Shown piece by piece: positions 1 through 8,714 of a stretch of 64,000 nucleotides of DNA (position 1 is its first letter; the number at the start of each line of letters is the position of its first letter). This DNA comes from Burkholderia sp. Ax-1724 (GTDB lineage: Bacteria > Pseudomonadota > Gammaproteobacteria > Burkholderiales > Burkholderiaceae), in contig NZ_VWWL01000029.1 of the NCBI RefSeq assembly GCF_011752995.1, positions 22,577 to 86,576 of the forward strand, given 5' to 3'. The notes below the pieces were generated by a model, which saw only the letters and a list, made by a program, of their open reading frames with translations, was not told the DNA's origin and searched no databases. A program made the position numbers and the translations under genes.

Positions 1-159
1 GTGATACTGGGCATCTGGGCGCTGTGTGCGACCTGTGCGGTGCTCTTCATTCGAGGCGCGACCGGGCGCCCGAACAGGCAGGAAGAGGATGAGAATCAGA
101 CACAGGCGGCCTCGCGCGCATCGGCGAGCAACACGACGCGGACCGCCTTGAACGATTGA
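1..159 (+). CDS. C-terminal end of an unidentified membrane protein (partial)
   Basis: Frame 1 is open from the first base to a TGA at 157-159, giving 52 residues of a protein that begins outside the window. The visible part starts with one hydrophobic segment (ILGIWALCATCAVLFI), followed by a basic and polar cytoplasmic-looking tail ending in TALND. A last transmembrane helix with a charged tail is common in multi-spanning transporters such as MFS permeases, but too little is visible to name a family. Codon third positions are GC-rich in the hydrophobic part, as expected for a real gene here. It converges on priA, which ends at 463 on the other strand. Confidence 0.5.
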   Translation: MILGIWALCATCAVLFIRGATGRPNRQEEDENQTQAASRASASNTTRTALND

Positions 160-462
160 GCATGCGGGCGCGACGGCCCACGCGAAGTGGCAAGAAAACG
201 ACGTCTTGCGGGGCGTCTGGATCGACGCGGCGCACGGCCATGCCGATTGCATCAGTTGTACGACAGGCGCGTCGAACCAGGTGCCGACATTGCGCGGCGA
301 CCCGAGCGGGTCAGGCGGGCGACACGCCCCGCCACCGGAAGCGCTCCCGCCCAAACCCGAGCTGACGACGACGAATCCCGGAATGCGCAGTTCGAGCGCC
401 TCCCGGCTCTCCACATGACGGCAACTCGCCGGTGCGACGCCGCAGCGATCCAGCCGCGAGCG
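160..462. other. Convergent intergenic gap, nothing recognised
   Basis: This 303-base gap lies between the end of the plus-strand membrane protein and the end of priA on the minus strand. Short overlapping open frames exist on both strands but none has a recognisable product or a ribosome-binding site. I see no clear terminator with a T-tract. Confidence 0.5.
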
Positions 463-2709
463 TCAGATGTCGAGCGGATCGACTTCGAGATTCCAGCGCA
501 GCACACCCTTGAGCCCGCGTAGCAGCGGTTGCCACGCGCGCAGCGTCGCCTGCAGCGCGGCGCGCGAAGCGCTCTCGATCAGCAGTTGCGCGCGATGCAC
601 GTGCATGACCTTGACGATCGTGAGCGGCACCGCATCGTAGACGGTCACCCGCTCGGCGGCGGGGATGTGGACAAGTTCGGCGGCGGCCTGCTGCAGGAAC
701 GCGAGCGCGGCCTCGAGCGTGCGCCCTTCGGCGCGCAGCAGCGCCTGGTAGACGAACGGCGGCAGGTGAGCATCGCGCCGTTCGGCGAGCGTCGAGTTGG
801 CAAAACCGACGTAATCGTGACGGCCCAGCGCGTGATACAGCGCGTGACGCGGATAACGCGTCTGCACGAGCACTTCGCCCGGCAAGCCGGCGCGGCCCGC
901 GCGCCCGCTCACCTGCATCAGCTGCGCGAACAGGCGCTCGCTCGCGCGGAAGTCGTGGGAAAAAAGCGCGGTATCGGCATTCAGCACGCCGACCAGCGAG
1001 ACGCGCTGAAAATCGTGCCCCTTCGCGATCATCTGCGTGCCGACCAGAATGTCGACCTCGCCCGCGTGAACGTCCGAGAACAGCGCCTGCGCGCTGCCTT
1101 TGCGGCGCGTGCTGTCGGCGTCGATACGCAGCACGCGGGCGCCCGGCACCGCGCTCGCGAGCGTTTCCTCGACGCGCTGCGTGCCGCGCCCGAGCGGCGC
1201 GATATCGACGTTGCCGCACTCCGGACACGAGCGCGGAATGCGCGCTTCCCAGCCGCAGTGGTGACAACGCAGCGCGCGCTCGGGCTTGTGCAGCACGACA
1301 TAGGCGCTGCAACGCGGACAACCGGCGACCCAGCCGCACGCGTCGCACGCGAGCTGCGGCGCGTAGCCGCGGCGGTTCAGGAACACGAGGCTTTGCTCGC
1401 CGCGCTCGAGGCGCGTCTTCAGCGCCGCGATCAGCGGTCCCGACAGGCCTTCGACCGAGGCACGCCCGCGCCGGCGCTCGTCTTCGAGATCGATGAGCCG
1501 CACGGTCGGCAGCACGGCATCGGCGACCGCGCGGCGCGACAGCGTGAGCCGCTTGTAGCGCCCCTGGTCGGCCTGCCACCAGCTTTCGAGCGACGGCGTC
1601 GCCGAGCCGAGCACGACCGGCACGCCGAGTTGCTTCGCGCGGTAGATCGCCAGATCGCGCGCCGAATAGCGCAAACCTTCCTGCTGCTTGTAGGCCGGAT
1701 CGTGCTCCTCGTCGACGACGATGATCGCGAGCCGCGGCAGCGATGCGAGCACCGCGAGGCGCGTGCCGAGCACGATGCGCGCGCGGCCCGTGTGCGCGGC
1801 GAACCAGTTGCGGGCGCGCTCGCCCTCCGCGAGACCGCTGTGCAGCGTGACGATCGCCGTGCCGTCGAGCGCGGCGAAGCGCGCGCGGAAAGCCGCCTCG
1901 AACTGCGGCGTCAAGTTGATTTCCGGCACGAGCACGAGCGCCTGAGCGTCGGGCTTCGCGGCCAGCATTTCAGCAAGCGCGCGCAGATACACCTCGGTCT
2001 TACCGCTGCCGGTCACGCCGTGCAGCAGGAACGGCGCGAAGCCGTCCGCATCGCGGATCGCTTCGACGGCAGCGGCCTGCTCGTCCGTCAGCGTGGGAAG
2101 CGGGGGCGCGGGCACGTCCGGCGCTGGGGCGGCCGCCGGCACCGCCGCGGCTTCGATCACGTCGAGCGCGACCCAACCGGCCGCCAGCCAGCTCTCCAGC
2201 GTGGCCAGCGCCTTGGGATGGAGCGCGCGGGCGTCGGCGGCAAGCAGGAAGTCGGTTTCGGCAAGCGCCTGCGCGAGCTTTCGCAGCGCCGTCGCGCGGG
2301 CCGGCAAGGTATCGGGCAAGGCCGCGCGACCCTCGGGCATCAGCCGATAGCGCTCTTCCGGTGCGAACAGCCGCGACCAGCGTGACGCATCGCGCAAAGC
2401 CTGCGGCAGCGCGGGCAATGCGACTTCGCCGAGACCGCGCTGGTAGTAATCCGCGGCGAACGCGGCGAGCCCCAGCCATTGCGCCGAGACTGGCGGACAG
2501 GCGGCGCAGACTTTATCCACAGCCTTGAGACGCTCGGCCGGCACGTCGCTGTGAGCGGTCACTTCGCAGACAAGCCCCACCACATGGCGCTTGCCGAACG
2601 GCACGCTAACGAGCGTGCCCGGCACGGCCGCTTCCGGCGTGTCGCAGCGATAGTCGAACAGAGTCGGCAGCGGATGGTCGAGCGCGACGCGGACGAACAT
2701 GTCGCTCAC
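463..2709 (-). CDS. priA: Primosomal protein N', replication-restart helicase PriA
   Basis: PriA is the superfamily 2 DNA helicase that recognises stalled or repaired forks and reloads the replicative helicase. The protein has an N-terminal DNA-binding region beginning FVRVALDHPLPTLFDY, a Walker A motif GVTGSGKTE at about residues 231-239, a DEEH box at about 333-336, and then the PriA zinc-binding insertion with paired cysteines (CDACGW, CPRC, CHHCGW, CPEC). The conserved C-terminal helicase motifs follow (GTQMIAKGHDF, QVSGRAGRAG). Length is about 748 residues, normal for the family. The start is uncertain. I chose the GTG at 2709, reading VSDMFVRVALDH, because homologues begin close to this motif; the ATG at 2700 and an upstream ATG at 2733 are alternatives, and none has a strong Shine-Dalgarno. 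Confidence 0.95.
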   Translation of the reverse strand: MSDMFVRVALDHPLPTLFDYRCDTPEAAVPGTLVSVPFGKRHVVGLVCEVTAHSDVPAERLKAVDKVCAACPPVSAQWLGLAAFAADYYQRGLGEVALPALPQALRDASRWSRLFAPEERYRLMPEGRAALPDTLPARATALRKLAQALAETDFLLAADARALHPKALATLESWLAAGWVALDVIEAAAVPAAAPAPDVPAPPLPTLTDEQAAAVEAIRDADGFAPFLLHGVTGSGKTEVYLRALAEMLAAKPDAQALVLVPEINLTPQFEAAFRARFAALDGTAIVTLHSGLAEGERARNWFAAHTGRARIVLGTRLAVLASLPRLAIIVVDEEHDPAYKQQEGLRYSARDLAIYRAKQLGVPVVLGSATPSLESWWQADQGRYKRLTLSRRAVADAVLPTVRLIDLEDERRRGRASVEGLSGPLIAALKTRLERGEQSLVFLNRRGYAPQLACDACGWVAGCPRCSAYVVLHKPERALRCHHCGWEARIPRSCPECGNVDIAPLGRGTQRVEETLASAVPGARVLRIDADSTRRKGSAQALFSDVHAGEVDILVGTQMIAKGHDFQRVSLVGVLNADTALFSHDFRASERLFAQLMQVSGRAGRAGLPGEVLVQTRYPRHALYHALGRHDYVGFANSTLAERRDAHLPPFVYQALLRAEGRTLEAALAFLQQAAAELVHIPAAERVTVYDAVPLTIVKVMHVHRAQLLIESASRAALQATLRAWQPLLRGLKGVLRWNLEVDPLDI

Positions 2710-3173
2710 GCGGTGCAGGGAAGCCGAAAACATTACACGGACGCAAGCCACGCCGCAGAGTCAATTGGACGCGAAGCGAGGCCCTCGAAGTTAAAGTAAA
2801 ACTTCAATTTCGCCGCTAAGTTTTGGATTCGGCTGAATAATTGCACTCGACTCGCTGCCCTGTGGATAACTTTGTTAAGAACTTCACTCCGATGGGCCGG
2901 AAATGGCGTCGCGACGGCCTTCTGTGGGGTTGCGCACATTTTGCCGGATTCCCCGCAAACCCTTACCAGACAAGGCTTAGATCAAATGCGCCGGCAAATT
3001 GCAAGGGGTGGGGCACGATTAAAGCCTCTACCGCGCCGCAGCGTGACGAATGTGCATAAGTCAAGTCTTGACAATCACAAGACCGCCATCTGACGGCCTC
3101 TGCGCCGCACATTCGTCCTTAGGCCGAGAGCCCACCTCGCTGCACTGCAACAAAATCAGCGTCGATGACGGCA
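2710..3173. other. Gap between priA and hemE with a long inverted repeat
   Basis: The gap is about 460 bases and AT-richer than the genes beside it, notably around 2790-2870. No convincing gene is present. It probably holds the priA promoter on the minus strand. The one clear structure is the spaced inverted repeat at 3045-3117, listed separately. Confidence 0.5.
3045..3117. repeat. Perfect 11-bp inverted repeat with 51-bp spacer
   Basis: GACGAATGTGC at 3045-3055 is exactly reverse-complementary to GCACATTCGTC at 3107-3117. The spacer holds TTGACA at 3069-3074 and a smaller CTTG/CAAG pair. It lies just downstream of the hemE stop codon. No T-tract follows, so it is not a standard terminator. 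It could be a protein site or a 3'-end RNA structure. Confidence 0.5.
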
Positions 3174-4274
3174 TTACGCCGGCGTATGCGCACCGCTTCG
3201 AATCGCGCGGCTATGGCGATGCACTTCGTCGACCAGCTCGGCGACGTGCTCCGGCGGCGTGAACTGCGAAATGCCGTGTCCGAGATTGAAAACGTGCCCC
3301 GGATGATTGCCGAAGCTGTCGAGCACCGCGCGCGCTTCCCTACGAATCGCGGAAGGCGGCGCAAACAGCACGGACGGGTCGATATTGCCCTGAAGCGCAA
3401 CCTTGCCGCCGACGCGCTCGCGCGCCTTGCCGAGGTTGACGGTCCAGTCGAGGCCGACCGCGTCGACGCCGCTTGCGGCGATGTCTTCGAGCCACAGGCC
3501 ACCGCCCTTCGTGAACGCGATCACGGGAATCTTCTCGCCGTCATGCTCGCGCTTGAGCTGGCTCACCACCTGTTCGATGTAGTGCAACGAAAACCGCTGA
3601 TAAATGCTGTCTGCGAGCGTGCCGCCCCACGTGTCGAAAATCATCACGGCCTGTGCGCCAGCTTCGATCTGCGCGTTCAGGTATGCCGCAACCGAGCGCG
3701 CGTTGACGTCGAGAATCCGGTGCAGCAGATCGGGACGCGCGTAGAGCATCGACTTGACGGTGCGGAAATCCGCCGAGCCGCCGCCTTCGACCATGTAGCA
3801 CGCGAGCGTCCACGGGCTGCCGGAGAAGCCGATCAGCGGCACGCGCTGGCAGCCTTGCGCATCGTTGAGCGCCACGCGGATTTCGCGCACGGCGTCGGTC
3901 ACGTAGCGCAGCGTCGCATCGATGTCCGGCACGGCAAGCCGTGCGACATCGTCTTCGGTGCGCACCGGGCGGGCAAATTTCGGCCCCTCGCCGTTGACGA
4001 ACTCGAGACCCAGCCCCATCGCGTCGGGCACGGTCAGGATGTCGGAAAACAGGATGGCGGCGTCGAGCGGATAGCGGTCGAGCGGCTGCAGCGTGACTTC
4101 CGTCGCATAGGCCGGGTTCTTCGCGAGCCCGAGGAAACTGCCCGCGCGGCCGCGCGTGGCGTTGTATTCGGGCAGATAGCGGCCCGCCTGGCGCATCAGC
4201 CAGATCGGCGTGTAGTCGGTTGGCTGGCGCAGCAGCGCGCGCAGGAAAGTGTCGTTCAGAAGTTGATGGGCCAC
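3174..4274 (-). CDS. hemE: Uroporphyrinogen decarboxylase
   Basis: HemE removes four carboxyl groups from uroporphyrinogen III to give coproporphyrinogen III, a cytoplasmic step of haem synthesis. Both family signatures are present: PIWLMRQAGRYLPEY near the N terminus and GFSGSPWTLACYM near residues 145-160. At 366 residues it has the usual length. The start codon is GTG at 4274 (reading as MAHQLLNDTF), which matches how homologues begin; no strong Shine-Dalgarno is visible. It is transcribed in the same direction as priA and divergently from the pheC-like gene at 4551. Confidence 0.96.
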   Translation of the reverse strand: MAHQLLNDTFLRALLRQPTDYTPIWLMRQAGRYLPEYNATRGRAGSFLGLAKNPAYATEVTLQPLDRYPLDAAILFSDILTVPDAMGLGLEFVNGEGPKFARPVRTEDDVARLAVPDIDATLRYVTDAVREIRVALNDAQGCQRVPLIGFSGSPWTLACYMVEGGGSADFRTVKSMLYARPDLLHRILDVNARSVAAYLNAQIEAGAQAVMIFDTWGGTLADSIYQRFSLHYIEQVVSQLKREHDGEKIPVIAFTKGGGLWLEDIAASGVDAVGLDWTVNLGKARERVGGKVALQGNIDPSVLFAPPSAIRREARAVLDSFGNHPGHVFNLGHGISQFTPPEHVAELVDEVHRHSRAIRSGAHTPA

Positions 4275-4550
4275 GTTGCGTACGACCAGAAAGCTGAAGG
4301 CAAGGCGGCATTTTACCGGACCCGGCTCGCCGCATTACGCGTGATCGGACCAATAACTGTTGCGCTCGCGGCTCATAAAGCCCGCTCTTTGGGGTTGCGG
4401 CCGTGGCAAAGGCGCGCGTGGCGGGCGATTCGCGGCAGGCTGTCATTGTCGGCCCGGCTGGACCTGGCTGAACGGCCGATGTTCAAGCTCGCGTTGGCGG
4501 GCTACTATCCGTCAGCCTTACCAGCCAATTACACACGACAAGGAGACTCG

Positions 4551-5339
4551 ATGAACAAGGCAGCTCTCGCAATGCTCGGCGCGCTCGCCGGCGTCTTGAT
4601 GCAGGTGGGCGTGGCCAGCGCGCAGACCGCCACCGCGCCTTCCCGGCTCGACGACATCATGAGCCGCGGCACGCTGCGCGCCTGTACGACCGGCGACTAC
4701 AAGCCGTACTCGTTCTACAAGGGGGATGGGCAGTTCGAAGGCATCGACATCGACATGGCGGAGTCGCTCGCCAGGTCGCTCGGCGTGAAGGTAGAGTTCG
4801 TCAAGACGTCGTGGTCGAACCTGATGACCGACTTCGTCGCGAAATGCGATATCGGTATCGGTGGCGTTTCGCCGACGCTCGAGCGGCAAAAGCATGCGTT
4901 TTTCACGCAGGCGTACATGATCGACGGCAAGACGCCGATCGTCCGCTGCGACGACGTCAACAAATACCAGACCGTCGCGCAGATCGACCAGCCGGCCACG
5001 CGGGTGATCGTCAATCCGGGCGGCACGAACGAGAAGTTCGCAAAGCAATACTTTCCGCATGCGAACGTGACCGTTTATCCGGACAACGTGACGATCTTCA
5101 AGCAGATCCTCGCCGGAAAAGCCGACGTGATGGTGACCGATGCCTCGGAGACGCTGTTGCAGCAGAAGCTGAATCCGGGTCTGTGCTCGGTGCACCCCGA
5201 CAAACCGTTCCAGTACGGCGAGAAGGCGTGGCTGCTGCCGCGCGGCGACGTGGCGTTCCAACAGTATGTCGACCAGTGGCTGCATCTCGCGCGCGCAACG
5301 GGCGAATATCAGGCTATTTCGGATAAGTGGCTGAAGTAA
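4551..5339 (+). CDS. Periplasmic type-3 solute-binding-fold protein, probable cyclohexadienyl dehydratase (PheC-like)
   Basis: This 262-residue protein starts at an ATG with an AAGGAGA Shine-Dalgarno at 4539-4545. It has a signal peptide ending near VASAQ (residue 25), followed by a family-3 solute-binding fold. Along its whole length it resembles, from memory, the periplasmic cyclohexadienyl dehydratase PheC of Pseudomonas aeruginosa, which turns prephenate into phenylpyruvate and arogenate into phenylalanine. Shared blocks are CTTGDYKP, TSWSNLM, LERQKHAFF, DGKTPI, VNPGGTNEKFA, PDNVTIF and YVDQWLH. The Trp of TSW (W88) and the Glu of TDASE (E200) sit where I recall catalytic W60 and E173 of mature PheC. 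Generic annotation would call it an amino-acid ABC transporter binding protein. No permease or ATPase gene is adjacent, which favours the enzyme. Confidence 0.75.
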   Translation: MNKAALAMLGALAGVLMQVGVASAQTATAPSRLDDIMSRGTLRACTTGDYKPYSFYKGDGQFEGIDIDMAESLARSLGVKVEFVKTSWSNLMTDFVAKCDIGIGGVSPTLERQKHAFFTQAYMIDGKTPIVRCDDVNKYQTVAQIDQPATRVIVNPGGTNEKFAKQYFPHANVTVYPDNVTIFKQILAGKADVMVTDASETLLQQKLNPGLCSVHPDKPFQYGEKAWLLPRGDVAFQQYVDQWLHLARATGEYQAISDKWLK

Positions 5340-5900
5340 GGCCGCCATTTACCCGTGTTTTTGTGTGTGCTGTTTCGGGCCGCCTGTCGTGAACTGCTCT
5401 TGCTCGGGCAGGCAGCCAGTCTCATAAGACGGTTTCGTTTCGCAAGGAGACGATCGTGTAACGAGCCACGACGTTTCTGAGCGTATCCACGCCATGGCCG
5501 CAGCGTCACAAGATGTTCAATCCGCCCCTGTTTTCTACGCGAGGAATCGGAAATAAAAGTTTTGCGACGCAGCACGTACCGTGCATTTCACCAGATGAAT
5601 TTTCCGGGGCGGACCAAGCTCTTGTAATACGGGGAACTCGCCGTGCAAAAGATGCATATGCAACTACTTCATGCGCAATCGACCGAATAGTTTATGCGGC
5701 GATATGCGTCGCGAATGGCATCAATCATGCGTATGAAATTGCGCGGCAGTCATCGGTAAATACTACGTTTGAAACGATTTATTTTGGCAATAAATCCCGC
5801 AGCGCCTTATCTGGCGGGCGTTACAACCTGAAACACTTTGTTACCGCGCTCATAAGTTAATTCGCCCACAATGCCCTCAACGGTTTCAACACGGATGTGG
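5340..5900. other. AT-richer gene-free stretch
   Basis: The stretch after the pheC-like gene is visibly less GC-rich than the surrounding genes, especially 5550-5870. The longest plus-strand frame (5513-5860) has a composition unlike a protein gene here and no recognisable motif. I read the stretch as non-coding and as a possible promoter region for the structured transcript that follows. Confidence 0.45.
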
Positions 5901-5924
5901 CTGGGTGCGTGGTGTGAGCGGATA

Positions 5925-6086
5925 CGATGCACTTGCCGGTCGGCTTTGCCGAAGCCCTGTGAAGGGGCATCCCTGTTGGGGCCGTAATCGGCACAGGGTC
6001 GCCGTGATAGCCGGTCCCATCTTTGGTCTCCTCGCGCTAACCCCGTAGCGTGTGGTTTTTAGCGGGCTCCAGGCCCGCTTTTTTTT
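5925..6086 (+). ncRNA. Candidate structured small RNA ending in a strong terminator
   Basis: Several hairpins lie in a row on the plus strand: TCGGC-TTT-GCCGA at 5940-5952; CCCTGT (5971-5976) with ACAGGG (5993-5998), enclosing GCCG-TAAT-CGGC; and CGCTA-ACCCCG-TAGCG at 6035-6050. They are followed by a terminator hairpin with eight T residues. GATGC at 5925-5929 can also pair with GCATC near 5967-5971. The nearest upstream plus-strand gene ends about 590 bases earlier and the next gene is on the other strand, so the terminator has no protein gene to serve. I do not recognise the sequence as 6S, SRP, tmRNA, RNase P or a known riboswitch. The 5' end is a guess; no clear promoter was found. Confidence 0.4.
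6061..6086 (+). terminator. Rho-independent terminator of the candidate small RNA
   Basis: AGCGGGC at 6061-6067 pairs with GCCCGCT at 6073-6079 around a five-base loop, followed by a run of T to 6086. It is directional: on the minus strand the flanks are A-rich. Confidence 0.85.
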
Positions 6087-6179
6087 CGTCTTCCCAAACG
6101 TTTGCGCGAGACGAAACCTCTCACGCAACCCGCGTTTCCTTCCCTATTCGAATCCTGTATCACGAGTGCTCGTGAGGCA

Positions 6180-7910
6180 TCACGCGGTCTTGTCTACGCT
6201 CAGCTTCAATTCGCCGATCATCCGCTCACGCATGATGAATTTTTGTACCTTGCCGGTTACGGTCATCGGCAATTCGTCGACGAAACGGATGTATCGCGGC
6301 ACCTTGTAGTGCGCAATCTGCCCTTGGCAGAACTGCTGGATCTCTTCGGCGGTCGCATGTTCGCCCGCGCGCAGCACGACCCACGCGCAAACCTCTTCGC
6401 CATACTTCGCGTCGGGCACGCCAAACACCTGCACGCTCTGAATCTTCGGGTGGCGAAACAGAAACTCCTCAATCTCGCGCGGATAGATGTTTTCTCCGCC
6501 GCGAATCAGCATGTCCTTCAGGCGGCCGACGATGTTGCAGTAGCCCTCGCTATCGAGCGTCGCCAGATCGCCGGTATGCATCCAGCCGTCGACAATGCTC
6601 TCGCGCGTCTTCGCCTCATCGCCCCAATAACCGAGCATCACCGAGTAGCCGCGCGTGCAGAGCTCGCCGGTCTCGCCGACCGGCACGACATTGCCGAGCG
6701 GATCGATGATTTTCACTTCCAGATGCGGCTGGATACGGCCGACCGTCGTAGTGCGCTTGTCGAGCGGATCGGTCGTCGAGCTCTGGAACGACACCGGGCT
6801 CGTTTCCGTCATGCCGTAGGCGATGGTGATCTCGGCCAGGTGCATCTTCGAGACGACCTTCTTCATCGTTTCGATCGGGCATGGCGAACCCGCCATGATG
6901 CCGGTACGCAGGCGCGAGAAGTCGTGGGATGCGAACGTCGGGTGATCGAGTTCGGCGATGAACATCGTCGGCACGCCATGCAGCGCGGTGCATTTTTCGT
7001 CCGCGGCCGCGGACAGCGTCGCGGCCGGGTCGAAGCCTTCGCCCGGAAACACCATGTTCGTGCCCACCGAGACGCACGCGAGCACCGCCAGCACCATCCC
7101 GAAGCAGTGATAGAGCGGCACGGGAATGCACAAGCCGTCGTGTTCGCTCAACCGCATCGCCATCGCGATATAGCGTGCGTTGTTGACCACGTTGCTATGC
7201 GTCAGCGTCGCGCCCTTCGGGTTGCCGGTCGTGCCGCTCGTGAACTGGATGTTGATCGGTTCGTGACACGACAGCGTGGCGCCGATCGCATCGAGCCTGG
7301 CCGTGTCGAGCGTCGCGCGCCCCCGCTCGATCAGCTCGGAAAAGCTCAGCATGCCCGGCGTTTCCGTGTCGCCCATGCGGATCACGTAGCGCAACTCCGG
7401 CAGCCGCGCGGCGTGGAGTTCGCCGGGTGCCTGCGTTGCCAGTTCGGGAGCCAGTTCCTGCAGCATCTCGAGATACATCGACGCCTTGAAGCGCTCGGCG
7501 GCAATAATCGCCTTGCAGCCGACCTTGTTCAGCGCGTATTCGAGTTCGGCGAGCCGGTAAGCCGGATTGATATTGACGAGGATCGCGCCGATGCGCGCCG
7601 TCGCGAACTGCGTCAGCAGCCACTCGACGCGATTCGGCGACCAGATACCGACGCGATCGCCCTTCGCGATACCGAGCGCGAGCAGCCCTGACGCGAGCAC
7701 ATCCACCTCGTCCGCGAACGCCTTCCACGTCCAGCGGATGCCCTGCTCGCGAAACACCACGGCTGGCCGATCGGGAAAGCGAGCCGCCGTTTCTCGCAGA
7801 AACTCGCCGACGGTCGCTTCGCTCAACGGAATTTCAGTCGACCCGCGCACATACGACAGTCCGTCCCTAGGTTCGATGAGCGCACCTTCGCCCGACATAT
7901 GCGTTGCCAT
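6180..7910 (-). CDS. Medium/long-chain acyl-CoA synthetase, AMP-binding enzyme
   Basis: This is a 576-residue adenylate-forming enzyme that would activate a fatty or other carboxylic acid to its CoA thioester using ATP. The AMP-binding motif TSGTTGNPKG lies at about residues 224-233. It is followed by YGMTETSPV, the hinge region TGDLATLDSEGY and GRLKDMLIRGGENIYP, and the C-terminal acylation lysine region PMTVTGKVQKF. The ATG at 7910 has GGAGAC upstream. The substrate cannot be read from the sequence; the family includes fatty-acyl-CoA synthases. It lies downstream of the ATP synthase operon but is separated from it by a terminator, so it is probably transcribed from its own promoter in 7911-8090. 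Confidence 0.9.
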   Translation of the reverse strand: MATHMSGEGALIEPRDGLSYVRGSTEIPLSEATVGEFLRETAARFPDRPAVVFREQGIRWTWKAFADEVDVLASGLLALGIAKGDRVGIWSPNRVEWLLTQFATARIGAILVNINPAYRLAELEYALNKVGCKAIIAAERFKASMYLEMLQELAPELATQAPGELHAARLPELRYVIRMGDTETPGMLSFSELIERGRATLDTARLDAIGATLSCHEPINIQFTSGTTGNPKGATLTHSNVVNNARYIAMAMRLSEHDGLCIPVPLYHCFGMVLAVLACVSVGTNMVFPGEGFDPAATLSAAADEKCTALHGVPTMFIAELDHPTFASHDFSRLRTGIMAGSPCPIETMKKVVSKMHLAEITIAYGMTETSPVSFQSSTTDPLDKRTTTVGRIQPHLEVKIIDPLGNVVPVGETGELCTRGYSVMLGYWGDEAKTRESIVDGWMHTGDLATLDSEGYCNIVGRLKDMLIRGGENIYPREIEEFLFRHPKIQSVQVFGVPDAKYGEEVCAWVVLRAGEHATAEEIQQFCQGQIAHYKVPRYIRFVDELPMTVTGKVQKFIMRERMIGELKLSVDKTA

Positions 7911-8093
7911 GGTGTTGTCTCCGTGAGCGAAAGCTCGCTCGACTGAAATACATTTGAAATCGATTGTGCCATCGGCTTAGGGCCAACCGGCATCAAGTCT
8001 TACCCGCAGCGCATTGCGCGGATGGCGACCGCTGGTCTTCTCTCTCCCAACTACGCGGATTTTTACCTTTACGTAAACGTCAATTTAATGCCG

Positions 8094-8118
8094 AAAAAAA
8101 GCAGCCGCGAAGGCTGCT
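8094..8118 (-). terminator. Terminator of the ATP synthase operon
   Basis: On the minus strand AGCAGCC pairs with GGCTGCT (8100-8106 with 8112-8118) around a five-base loop, followed by seven T residues (A run at 8094-8100). It lies 18 bases past the atpC stop codon. Confidence 0.9.
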
Positions 8119-8135
8119 CTTTTCTACCGCGTGTC

Positions 8136-8561
8136 TTAGTGCTGACCGCGCAGCTTGCGCAGACGCTGGATAGCCGCGAGCTGAGCCGTCGCATACGCGA
8201 GTTCCGCCTGCGCGGTTGCGTATTCGAGGTTCGAACCCGTGTTCTGCAGCGCCTCTTCCGCGCGCTTGCGCGCGTCTTCGGCCTTGGCCTCGTCGAGATC
8301 CTTACCGCGGATTGCCGTGTCGGCGAGAACCGTCACAGCGCCCGGCTGGATTTCGAGGATGCCGCCGGCGACGAACACAAACTCTTCTTCGCCGTTTTCA
8401 GCTTCGATACGCACCGCACCCGGACGAATCCGCGTGATGAGCGGCGTGTGGCCCGGCAGAATGCCGAGTTCACCCGCTTCGCCCGGCAGCGCGACGAACT
8501 TCGCCTGGCCCGAGAAGATCTGCTCTTCCGCGCTGACGACGTCTACTTTAATGGTTGCCAT
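8136..8561 (-). CDS. atpC: ATP synthase F1 subunit epsilon
   Basis: This is the epsilon subunit of the F1 central stalk, which couples rotation to catalysis and can inhibit ATP hydrolysis. The 141-residue protein has the N-terminal beta-sandwich (MATIKVDVVSAEEQIFSG, GELGILPGHTPL, VAGGILEI) and a C-terminal helical hairpin rich in Ala and Glu. The ATG at 8561 has an AGGAG sequence upstream. It is the last gene of atpIBEFHAGDC, about 150 bases after atpD and directly before the operon terminator. Confidence 0.97.
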   Translation of the reverse strand: MATIKVDVVSAEEQIFSGQAKFVALPGEAGELGILPGHTPLITRIRPGAVRIEAENGEEEFVFVAGGILEIQPGAVTVLADTAIRGKDLDEAKAEDARKRAEEALQNTGSNLEYATAQAELAYATAQLAAIQRLRKLRGQH

Positions 8562-8714
8562 AAGTGTCGACTCCTGTCGACGAAAGTAAGCACTTTGGTG
8601 CGCTCACTTTCGTCTCATGCAAGGCTGGGTTAAGCGTAGTGAAGGCGAGATAAGTCAGTAGTGACTTATTCAGTCGGTACGACTTTGCTGCGCCCGCTTC
8701 GTTACACCCGACCT

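Noticed and set aside
529..2385. Long plus-strand open frame across priA (618 codons)
   Set aside because: It is antisense to the clear priA gene. It has an Arg-, Ala- and His-rich composition typical of reverse frames in GC-rich DNA and no recognisable domain.
5513..5860. 115-codon plus-strand open frame in the AT-rich gap
   Set aside because: There is no ribosome-binding site, recognisable motif or typical codon use. The region fits non-coding DNA better.
5925..6086. 6S RNA, SRP RNA or a known riboswitch
   Set aside because: The conserved sequence elements of these families that I know are not present, so the region is left as an unassigned candidate.
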